Source: Amycolatopsis iheyensis
Lineage (GTDB): Bacteria > Actinomycetota > Actinomycetes > Mycobacteriales > Pseudonocardiaceae
Length of the DNA: 64,000 bases
Reading direction: 5' to 3'
Assembly (NCBI RefSeq): GCF_024703995.1
Contig: NZ_JAMXQV010000009.1
Span: 294,599-358,598 of the forward strand
The translations under genes and the position numbers were made by a program. Each line of letters opens with the position of its first letter. Within the stretch, counting starts at the first letter, position 1. Below the pieces are notes generated by a model, which was not told the DNA's origin, did not search any database, and saw nothing but the letters and a program-made list of their open reading frames with translations. Positions 57,771 through 64,000 of the stretch are shown in pieces.

Positions 57771-59303
57771 GTGGGACAGACCACGATCCCGGCCGTCGTC
57801 CGCGATGCCGCCGCGAAGTTCGGCGCCGCGGAGGCACTGGTCGACGGTTCCCTGCGCCTCGGTTTCGCCGAGCTACTGGAACGTGTTCAGTCGGTCGCGC
57901 GGGCCTTCGCCGCCCGCGGCGTGCAGCCCGGCGACCGGGTCGCCCTCAACCTGCCCAACACCCACCACTGGGTGCTGGCCGGGCTGGGCGCGCTCTACGC
58001 CGGCGCGTCACTCGTGCCGGTCAACACCCGCTTCACCGCCACCGAGACCGTCGACCTGCTGGTCCGCGGCCGCGTCAAAGCGCTGGTCGTGGCGGCCGAC
58101 TTCCTCGGCGCCGACCGCCACGCCGCCATCCGGGCGACCGGCGTCGACCTGCCGGACCTCGCCACCGTCGTCCGGGTGCCGCTGGAGCAGCCGCACCGGC
58201 CGGTGCCCGGCACCCTGGGCTGGACGGAGTTCCTGGACCTCGCCGGGCAGGTGCCGCTCGCCGAAGCCGAGGCACGCGCGGACGCGGTGCGGCCCGACGA
58301 CGTCAGCGACATTCTGTTCACCTCCGGCACGACCGGCCGCTCGAAGGGCGTGCTCTCGGCCCACCGCCAGGTGGTCGACGTCGCGGCGGCGTGGGCGGAC
58401 TGCGGCCAGGTCACCGCCGACGACCGGTACCTGGTGATCAACCCGTTCTTCCACAGCTTCGGCTACAAGGCCGGGATCGTGGTCGGGCTGCTGACCGGCG
58501 CCACGATCGTCCCGCAGGCGGTGTTCGACGTGCGGGGCGCCCTCGACGTGATCGAGCGGGAGCGGATCTCGGTCCTGCCGGGCGCGCCGACGATCTTCCA
58601 GTCGCTGCTGGGGGAGTCCCGGCGCGGCGATCTGTCGTCGCTGCGGCTCGCGGTCACCGGCGCCGCCGACGTGCCCGCGTCGCTGGTCCGCCGGATGCGG
58701 TCCGAGCTGGGCTTCGAGACCGTCCTCACCGCGTACGGCCTCACCGAGGCGGTGGTCGTGACGATGTGCCGCCCCGGTGACGACGCCGAGCTCGTGTCCC
58801 GCACGTCCGGCCGCGCGACCGCCGGGTTCGAGGTCGAGATCCACGGCTCACCCGGCGAGGTCGTGCTCCGCGGGCCGAACGTGATGCTCGGCTACCTCGA
58901 CGACCCCGAGGCCACCGCCCGCGCGATCGACGAGCAGGGCCGGCTGCACACCGGCGACGTCGGCGAGCTCGACGCCGCCGGCAACCTCACGCTCACCGGC
59001 CGGCTCAAGGACATGTACCTCTGCGGCGGCTTCAACGTCTACCCGGCCGAGGCCGAGCACGTCCTCACCGAGCTCGACGGCGTGCGCGACGTCGCCGTCG
59101 TCGGCGTGCCGGACGAGCGGCTCGGCGAGGTCGGCAAGGCGTTCGTCGTCGGCGACGGGCTCACTGCGGCCGACGTGCTCGCGTTCTGCCGCGAGCGACT
59201 GGCCAACTACAAGACCCCGCGGTTCGTCGCGTTCGTCGACGCGCTGCCCCGCAACGCTTCCGGCAAGGTGCTGAAGCGGCTGCTGACCGAGGAGAACGCA
59301 TGA
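57771..59303 (+). CDS. fadD3: HIP-CoA ligase, FadD3-like
   Basis: This 510-residue ANL acyl-CoA synthetase has the P-loop ILFTSGTTGRSKGVLSAHRQ, A5 TAYGLTEAVVVTMC, A7/A8 HTGDVGELDAAGNLTLTGRL and KDMYLCGGFNVYP, and A10 PRNASGKVLKRL with the catalytic Lys. FadD3 makes the CoA thioester of the indanedione propionate (HIP) released from steroid rings A and B, committing it to C/D-ring degradation. The GTG start follows GAGGAGGG. It heads the five-gene fadD3-ech-fadE31-fadE32-fadE33 operon. Confidence 0.9.
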   Translation: MGQTTIPAVVRDAAAKFGAAEALVDGSLRLGFAELLERVQSVARAFAARGVQPGDRVALNLPNTHHWVLAGLGALYAGASLVPVNTRFTATETVDLLVRGRVKALVVAADFLGADRHAAIRATGVDLPDLATVVRVPLEQPHRPVPGTLGWTEFLDLAGQVPLAEAEARADAVRPDDVSDILFTSGTTGRSKGVLSAHRQVVDVAAAWADCGQVTADDRYLVINPFFHSFGYKAGIVVGLLTGATIVPQAVFDVRGALDVIERERISVLPGAPTIFQSLLGESRRGDLSSLRLAVTGAADVPASLVRRMRSELGFETVLTAYGLTEAVVVTMCRPGDDAELVSRTSGRATAGFEVEIHGSPGEVVLRGPNVMLGYLDDPEATARAIDEQGRLHTGDVGELDAAGNLTLTGRLKDMYLCGGFNVYPAEAEHVLTELDGVRDVAVVGVPDERLGEVGKAFVVGDGLTAADVLAFCRERLANYKTPRFVAFVDALPRNASGKVLKRLLTEENA

Positions 59304-60145
59304 GTGAACCGGTGGTCCGTTCCGAGCGGCGCGGGCCGGTCGCGGTCGTCACGATGAACCGGCCGGACTACCGCAACGCGCAGAACTCGGCGATGACGTA
59401 CGCGCTCGACGACGCCTTCACCGACGCCGTGAACGACACCGAGGTCAAGGTGATCGTGCTGGCGGGGGAGGGGAAGCACTTCTCGGCCGGGCACGACATC
59501 GGCAGCCCGGGCCGCGACGCGGACCAGTCTTTCGACCGGCGCGCGGTGATGTGGTGGGACCACATCGACCGGGCCGGGGGAGACCAGCGCTTCGCCCGCG
59601 AGTCCGAGGTCTACCTCGGGATGTGCCGGCGGTGGCGGGAGATCCCGAAGCCGATGATCGCCAGCGTCCAGGGCGCGTGCATCGCGGGCGGGCTGATGCT
59701 GGCCTGGGTGTGCGACCTGATCGTCGCGGCCGACGACGCGTTCTTCGCCGATCCGGTGGTGCGGATGGGCATCCCGGGCGTCGAGTACTTCGCGCACCCG
59801 TGGGTGCTGGGTCCGCGGGCCGCCAAGGAGGTCCTGTTCACCGGCGAGCGGTTCACCGTCCAGCAGGCCAAGGAATGGGGCATGGTCACGCGGATCGTGC
59901 CGCGTGCCTCGCTCGAACAGGAAACCCTGGCGCTGGCGGAGAAGATCAGCGGGATGCCGCCGTTCGGGCTGGCGCTGGCGAAGAAGGCCGTCAACCAGGC
60001 CGAGGACCTGATGGGCCTGCGGTCCGGCATGGACTCCGTGTTCGGCCTGCACCACCTGGCGCACGCGCACAACGCGGAGACGTCGGAAGACTCGCTCGGC
60101 GGGCAGTCCGCGCGGTCGATGCGCGACGCGAACAAGGGGGCTTGA
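59300..60145 (+). CDS. Enoyl-CoA hydratase/isomerase family protein
   Basis: The protein has 281 residues. Crotonase motifs GKHFSAGHDIGSPG and QGACIAGGLMLAWVCDLIVA are followed by ADPVVRMGIPGVEYFAHPWV and the C-terminal AETSEDSLGGQSARSMRDAN. It resembles mycobacterial EchA13-type hydratases. Within this operon it presumably hydrates the enoyl-CoA made by a neighbouring acyl-CoA dehydrogenase. The mycobacterial row goes directly from fadD3 to fadE31, so its insertion here is a lineage feature. Start overlaps the fadD3 stop (ATGA). Confidence 0.84.
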   Translation: MSEPVVRSERRGPVAVVTMNRPDYRNAQNSAMTYALDDAFTDAVNDTEVKVIVLAGEGKHFSAGHDIGSPGRDADQSFDRRAVMWWDHIDRAGGDQRFARESEVYLGMCRRWREIPKPMIASVQGACIAGGLMLAWVCDLIVAADDAFFADPVVRMGIPGVEYFAHPWVLGPRAAKEVLFTGERFTVQQAKEWGMVTRIVPRASLEQETLALAEKISGMPPFGLALAKKAVNQAEDLMGLRSGMDSVFGLHHLAHAHNAETSEDSLGGQSARSMRDANKGA

Positions 60146-61275
60146 TGGACCTCGACATCGACGAGGCGTCCGCGGCCTTCCGCGACGAGGCTCGTTCCTG
60201 GCTGGCCGCGCACGTCCGGGCGTTGCCCTCGATGGACACCGCTTCGGGGTTCACCGCGCATCGGGAATGGGAAGCCGAACTCGCCGAAGCGCGGTGGTCG
60301 GTCGTGTCGTGGCCCGCCGAGTACCACGGGCGGGACGCGTCGATGCTGCAGTGGCTGCTGTTCGAAGAGGAGTACTACGCGTCGGGCGCGCCGGGCCGGG
60401 TGAGCCAGAACGGGATCTTCATGCTCGGCCCGACGTTGTTCGCCCACGGCACGCAGGAGCAGCGCGACCGGATCCTCCCGGCGATGGCCCGCGGCGACGA
60501 GGTGTGGGCGCAGGCGTGGTCGGAACCCGAGGCGGGCAGCGACATCGCGGCGTTGCGCAGCACGGCGGTGCGGACCGACGGCGGCTGGTTGCTGTCGGGC
60601 CAGAAGACGTGGAGTTCGCGCGCGGCCTTCGCCGACCGCGCGTTCGGGCTGTTCCGCACGGATCCTTCCGCGCAACGCCACCACGGCCTGACGTACTTCA
60701 TGGCCGACCTGCGTGCCTCCGGGGTGACGGTCCGGCCGATCCCGCAGCTGGACGGCGAGCCCGGGTTCGCCGAGATCTTCTTCGACGACGTCTTCGTGCC
60801 CGACGCGGACGTGATCGGCTCGGTGGGGGAGGGCTGGCGGGTGGCCATGACGACGGCCAACAACGAACGCGGCCTGTCGTTGCGCTCCCCGGGCCGCTTC
60901 CTCGCCGCGGCTTCCCAGCTCGTGGACCTCTGGCGCGCCTCGGGTGCTCCGGAGTCCACAAAGGACCGCGTCGCCGACGCCTGGATCCGCGCGCGGGCGT
61001 ACCAGCTCTACACGTTCGGCACGGTGAGCCGCCTCGCCGACGGCGGCGAGCTGGGCCCGGAGTCCAGCGTGAACAAGCTGTTCTGGTCACACCTCGACGT
61101 CGCCCTCCACGAGACGGCCCTCGACGTGCTCGGCCCGGCCGCGGAGACTGACGCGGACTGGGTCAATGGCTACCTGTTCTCCCTCGCCGGGCCCATCTAC
61201 GGCGGCACCGACCAGATCCAGCGCAACACGATCGCCGAACGGCTGCTGAACCTGCCCCGGGAGGCCCGCCGATGA
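60145..61275 (+). CDS. fadE31: Acyl-CoA dehydrogenase, FadE31-like
   Basis: This 376-residue FAD acyl-CoA dehydrogenase has AQAWSEPEAGSDIAALRSTA, GQKTWSSRAAFADRAFGLFR, ADVIGSVGEGWRVAMTTANN and C-terminal GPIYGGTDQIQRNTIAERLL, then NLPREARR. It closely resembles FadE30 in layout. Neighbouring fadE32 and fadE33 encode the smaller partners; in actinobacterial steroid pathways such dehydrogenases form alpha2beta2 heterotetramers in which each chain has half the FAD site. The start shares one base with the hydratase stop. Confidence 0.85.
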   Translation: MDLDIDEASAAFRDEARSWLAAHVRALPSMDTASGFTAHREWEAELAEARWSVVSWPAEYHGRDASMLQWLLFEEEYYASGAPGRVSQNGIFMLGPTLFAHGTQEQRDRILPAMARGDEVWAQAWSEPEAGSDIAALRSTAVRTDGGWLLSGQKTWSSRAAFADRAFGLFRTDPSAQRHHGLTYFMADLRASGVTVRPIPQLDGEPGFAEIFFDDVFVPDADVIGSVGEGWRVAMTTANNERGLSLRSPGRFLAAASQLVDLWRASGAPESTKDRVADAWIRARAYQLYTFGTVSRLADGGELGPESSVNKLFWSHLDVALHETALDVLGPAAETDADWVNGYLFSLAGPIYGGTDQIQRNTIAERLLNLPREARR

Positions 61276-62177
61276 AGTTTCAGCTCTCGCCGGAGCAACG
61301 CCAGTTCTCCGCATCCCTTCACGACTTCCTGGCCGGCGCGGAAACCGCGGCCGTCGCCCGGGCCTGGGCCGCGGGGGAGCACGACCGGGGCCTGAAGCTC
61401 TGGCGCGGGCTCGCCGAACTCGGGGTGCCCGCGCTGCTGGCCGATCCGGGACTCGACGCCTCACTGGTCGACGTCGTCGTTGCCTGCGAAGCACTCGGCT
61501 ACCACGCTGTGCCCGGCCCGGTGATCGAGACGATCGCTGTCGCCCCTTCGTTGCTGACGGACCGGCTTTCGTCGCTGGCGGCCGGCGACCTGCTCGTCAC
61601 CGTCGTCGCCCCACCGGAAGTGCCGCTCGCCCTGGACGCCGACGTCGCCGGCGTGGTCCTGGACCTGACCGGCGCGGAGCTCACCGAGGCGTCTTCGTCG
61701 CCGGTCCCGTCGATCGACCCGGCTCGGCGCCTCTTCCAGGTGGCGGCCTCTGCTTCGGCCCCTTCACGCGCGTTCGACCAGGGTGTGCTGGCGGTCGCCG
61801 CGCAGCTGCTCGGCGCGGGTCAGTGGCTTCTGGACGCGTCGGTGGCGTACGCGAAGCAGCGGAGTCAGTACGGTCGCGAGATCGGTTCGTACCAGGCGAT
61901 CAAGCACCTGCTGGCCGACGTCGCGACGCAGCTGGAGCTGGCCCGCCCCCTCCTGTACGGCGCGGCGGTGGCCGACTCGACGTTCACCCGAGATGTCTCG
62001 GCGGCGAAGGTCATGGCCGGCGACGCCGCTTACCTGGCGGCGCGGACGGCCATGCAGGTCCACGGCGCGATCGGCTACACGGCCGAACACGATCTGGGCC
62101 TGCGGCTGACGAAGGTGCGTGCGCTGGCCGGCGCGTGGGGGACCGGGTCGTTCCACCGGGCGCGGGTGCTGCGATGA
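61272..62177 (+). CDS. fadE32: Acyl-CoA dehydrogenase subunit, FadE32-like
   Basis: The protein has 301 residues, shorter than a full acyl-CoA dehydrogenase because the middle region is reduced. The C-terminal helices AKQRSQYGREIGSYQAIKHL and AMQVHGAIGYTAEHDLGLRL are well conserved. FadE32 with a FadE31/FadE33-type partner dehydrogenates the ring-opened MOODA-CoA intermediate. ATGA overlaps at both ends (with fadE31 and fadE33) point to fixed stoichiometry. Confidence 0.84.
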   Translation: MKFQLSPEQRQFSASLHDFLAGAETAAVARAWAAGEHDRGLKLWRGLAELGVPALLADPGLDASLVDVVVACEALGYHAVPGPVIETIAVAPSLLTDRLSSLAAGDLLVTVVAPPEVPLALDADVAGVVLDLTGAELTEASSSPVPSIDPARRLFQVAASASAPSRAFDQGVLAVAAQLLGAGQWLLDASVAYAKQRSQYGREIGSYQAIKHLLADVATQLELARPLLYGAAVADSTFTRDVSAAKVMAGDAAYLAARTAMQVHGAIGYTAEHDLGLRLTKVRALAGAWGTGSFHRARVLR

Positions 62178-63190
62178 CCGATCCGCTGGAGACGGAGGAA
62201 TCCCAGGCGTTGCGTTCGACGGTCCGGACGCTGCTGACGCGCCGGTCGGCGGTCCGCACCGCGATGGAGTCACCCCTCGGCTACGACGACAAGCTCTGGT
62301 CGACGTTGTGCGAGCAGATCGGTGTTGCTGGGCTTGCCATCCCTTCGCAATACGGGGGCTTGGGTGCTGGGTTGGCCGAGGTTTGTGTCGTTCTCGGAGA
62401 GCTTGGCCGCACTCTGACTCCGGCCCCCATGCTGGGTTCCGCTGTTTTGTGCGGGGAGGCTCTTCTTCGCTCGGGCAACCACTCGGCTTGCTCGCGTCTT
62501 CTGCCGGGTATTGCCGCTGGTACCACGTTGGCCGCGCTCGCTTGGTCCGATCCCGACTGGGCGCCTGGGCTTTCTGTTTCTTCCTCGGGTCTCGACGGGC
62601 GTGCTCACTACGTTCTTGACGGTGATCTCGCGGATGTTCTTCTCGCTGTTGCTCGGACTTCGGATGGTCTCGGTCTTTTCGAGGTTCCTCTTTCGGGTGT
62701 TCGTCGCTCGCGCGTCACGACCTTGGATCCTACTCGGCGGCTTGCTGTTGTGGACTTTTCGTCTGCTCCCGCTCGGCGTCTCGACGTTTCTGGTTTTCCG
62801 TTGCCTCTCGTCCTGGAGACTGCCGCTGTCGCTGTTGCCGCTGAGCAGGTTGGGGCGGCTTCGCGGGCTTTGGAGCTGACCGTGGAGTATGCTCAGCAGC
62901 GGCGGCAGTTTGGGCGGGCTATTGGGTCCTTTCAGGCTTTGAAGCATCGGATGGCTGATGTTCATGTTCATGTCGAGGCTGCTCGGTCTGCTCTCTATGC
63001 TGCTCTTGTTGATGGGGATTCCGATGCTGTTTCTGCTGCTCGGGTTGTTTGTGGTGAGGCCTTTTCTCATGCTGCTGCTGAGATGATTCAGATGCATGGG
63101 GGGATTGCTATTACCTGGGAACATGATGCTCATCTTTACTTCAAGCGGGCTCATGGGAGTTCTCTGCTTTTCGGCCCGTGGCCTTACTGA
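62174..63190 (+). CDS. fadE33: Acyl-CoA dehydrogenase subunit, FadE33-like, with abnormal codon use
   Basis: The protein has 338 residues. The N-terminal helical domain (ALRSTVRTLLTRRSAVRTAM) and the C-terminal AQQRRQFGRAIGSFQALKHR and MIQMHGGIAITWEHDAHLYF are intact, so it should be functional as partner of FadE32. From about 62320 to the stop the third codon position turns T-rich: 2 of the first 30 codons end in T, but 23 of 30 codons in the segment encoding AALVDGDSDAVSAARVVCGE onward do. The protein stays family-like while the DNA composition changes. A large hairpin follows the stop. Confidence 0.83.
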   Translation: MTDPLETEESQALRSTVRTLLTRRSAVRTAMESPLGYDDKLWSTLCEQIGVAGLAIPSQYGGLGAGLAEVCVVLGELGRTLTPAPMLGSAVLCGEALLRSGNHSACSRLLPGIAAGTTLAALAWSDPDWAPGLSVSSSGLDGRAHYVLDGDLADVLLAVARTSDGLGLFEVPLSGVRRSRVTTLDPTRRLAVVDFSSAPARRLDVSGFPLPLVLETAAVAVAAEQVGAASRALELTVEYAQQRRQFGRAIGSFQALKHRMADVHVHVEAARSALYAALVDGDSDAVSAARVVCGEAFSHAAAEMIQMHGGIAITWEHDAHLYFKRAHGSSLLFGPWPY

Positions 63191-63205
63191 TACGGCTTCG
63201 CCGGG

Positions 63206-63268
63206 GCGTGGGAAATCGGCGCCCTGTGGTCTCTTCCTGCTGTGGCTGGTAGCGCCGATTCCCCACGC
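63206..63268 (+). terminator. Long-armed hairpin after the fadD3-fadE33 operon
   Basis: GCGTGGGAAATCGGCGC (63206-63222) pairs with GCGCCGATTCCCCACGC (63252-63268) at 16 of 17 positions, with a 29-nt loop. It begins 15 bp past the fadE33 stop and is probably its terminator; the large loop leaves open a small mobile or regulatory element. Confidence 0.6.
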
Positions 63269-63351
63269 AACGAATCTCTCCCTAGCTTTGCTGCTGTGGC
63301 CGGTGTTCTGTGGTCCGGACAGTTCGTTAGCCTGCCACCCCTTCGTGTGAT

Positions 63352-63363
63352 GAACTGGTGTTC
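63352..63363 (+). promoter_or_regulatory. LexA-like box upstream of the DUF222 gene
   Basis: GAAC-TGGT-GTTC fits the actinobacterial LexA core GAAC-N4-GTTC. TAATCT (63373-63378) just downstream is a plausible -10 box, placing the site over the promoter of the gene at 63385. Confidence 0.5.
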
Positions 63364-63384
63364 GAACCCCGGTAATCTTGGGGT

Positions 63385-64000
63385 GTGGACAGAAACTTCG
63401 CCTGGCAAGCCGATGCGGTCGCACTCGCCGACCGGATCAGCACCCTGCTGGGCGTCGTGCGGACCGCCGAAGCCGAGCTTGGGTCGCTGCTCGTGGAAAT
63501 CGAAACCCGCGGCGTCCTGGAACTCTTCGGCTACCGCTCGGTTCCCCACCTGCTGGCACAGCTGGCCGACATCCCCAAGTCGACCGCCGAGAAGCTCCTC
63601 AAGCGGGCCCGGACCCTCAACTCCTCCCGCGCTCTGGACGGCACCCCGATCCCCGCGATCGCTCCCGCCACCGGCTCGGTCGCTGCCACCGGTTCGCTGA
63701 GCAATCCGATGATCGACACGATCGTTGAGACACTGACCCAGATCCCGCCCGAGCACCGCGAGGAAGCCGAAGCCAGCCTGCTCACCTTCGCCGAAGACTC
63801 CGGGCACAAGCAGGTCGCTGCCCTGGGCGCACGGATCGTGGCCCACCTCAACCCCGACGGCACCCAGCCCGACGAGACCGAACCCGCCACCCCCCAGCGC
63901 GAACTCTCCCTCCGCCGGAAACGAACCGGCATCTGGGAACTCACCGGTCATCTCGACGATGAAACCGGCACCTGGGCCAGCGCCCTGCTGGACTCCCTCG
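63385..64000 (+). CDS. DUF222/13E12-repeat family protein (3' end cut)
   Basis: 205 codons are visible and the frame is open to the end of the window. The N-terminus VDRNFAWQADAVALADRIST and the block LGSLLVEIETRGVLELFGYR, SVPHLLAQLADIPKSTAEKL, then RELSLRRKRTGIWELTGHLD and DETGTWASALLDSL, follow the DUF222 pattern of the actinobacterial 13E12 repeat family. These proteins usually end in an HNH nuclease domain, which would lie beyond the window. The start is GTG 63385, seven bases after a TAATCT box, so possibly leaderless. The LexA-like box suggests damage-induced expression. Confidence 0.82.
   Translation, partial: MDRNFAWQADAVALADRISTLLGVVRTAEAELGSLLVEIETRGVLELFGYRSVPHLLAQLADIPKSTAEKLLKRARTLNSSRALDGTPIPAIAPATGSVAATGSLSNPMIDTIVETLTQIPPEHREEAEASLLTFAEDSGHKQVAALGARIVAHLNPDGTQPDETEPATPQRELSLRRKRTGIWELTGHLDDETGTWASALLDSL

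Noticed and set aside
62270..63424. 384-codon open frame antisense to fadE33
   Set aside because: It is produced by the T-rich third codon positions of fadE33 on the other strand; the residue content (Ser/Pro/Asn/Arg) has no domain pattern.
1..64000. tRNA, rRNA, insertion sequence or prophage genes
   Set aside because: No transposase, integrase, phage structural gene, tRNA cloverleaf or rRNA-like sequence was recognised by eye; a dedicated scan could still find a small RNA.

Overview
The window is high-GC actinomycete DNA with GTG and TTG starts, four-base ATGA/GTGA gene overlaps and leaderless promoters. It carries a steroid C/D-ring degradation cluster, an F420-dependent glucose-6-phosphate dehydrogenase and a modular PKS locus. 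This mix suggests a non-mycobacterial genus such as Amycolatopsis; that assignment is inference, because no rRNA or typing gene is present.

Layout. (1) 0-9 kb: a cut cholesterol-oxidase-like GMC oxidoreductase, a dehydrogenase/kinase pair with a divergent XRE regulator, a TetR-controlled TIM-barrel gene with a perfect operator, a secreted polysaccharide lyase, a membrane hydrolase-fold protein without its nucleophile, and an S-adenosylhomocysteine-hydrolase paralogue preceded by an 18-codon leaderless ORF inside a stem-loop. (2) 9-28 kb: an F420-type oxidoreductase under a MerR-type promoter, a secreted hexapeptide-repeat protein, a small alarmone synthetase, a P450/TetR/SnoaL-like group, transporters, a zinc carboxypeptidase, a J-domain/NERD fusion, an aryl-CoA ligase beside a broken LysR gene, galM with a LacI-type operator, and a PucR regulator. 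(3) 28.6-44.4 kb: MMPL transporter, MFS transporter, fatty acyl-AMP ligase, a 2068-residue type I PKS, acyl-CoA carboxylase beta chain, antigen-85-like esterase, LIP-type lipase and cutinase. The gene content parallels the mycobacterial fadD32-pks13-accD4/fbp/cutinase region that condenses and exports mycolates, but the PKS carries DH and KR domains. (4) 44.5-48.5 kb: TetR/PucR divergent pair, NmrA-like/HxlR pair and an orphan. (5) 48.6-63.2 kb: a steroid HIP-degradation cluster with two SDRs, echA20, ipdA, ipdB, ipdC and fgd on the plus strand, then fadA6, ipdF and fadE30 on the minus strand, then fadD3, an enoyl-CoA hydratase and fadE31-33 on the plus strand. Both plus-strand promoters carry the same AGAAC-N2-GTTCTAGTTT element, which looks like a KstR-type operator fused to the -10 box. 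(6) 63.3-64 kb: the start of a DUF222/13E12-type gene behind a LexA-like box.

How the genes work together. In region 5, FadD3 activates the indanedione propionate left after rings A and B are removed. FadE30, IpdF, EchA20, IpdAB and IpdC process and open rings D and C, and FadE31-33 with FadA6 finish beta-oxidation. In region 3, the FAAL would load a fatty acid on the N-terminal ACP of the PKS, the carboxylase would supply a carboxylated extender, and the MMPL protein and secreted esterases would export and transfer the product. No tRNA, rRNA, CRISPR array or insertion sequence was recognised.
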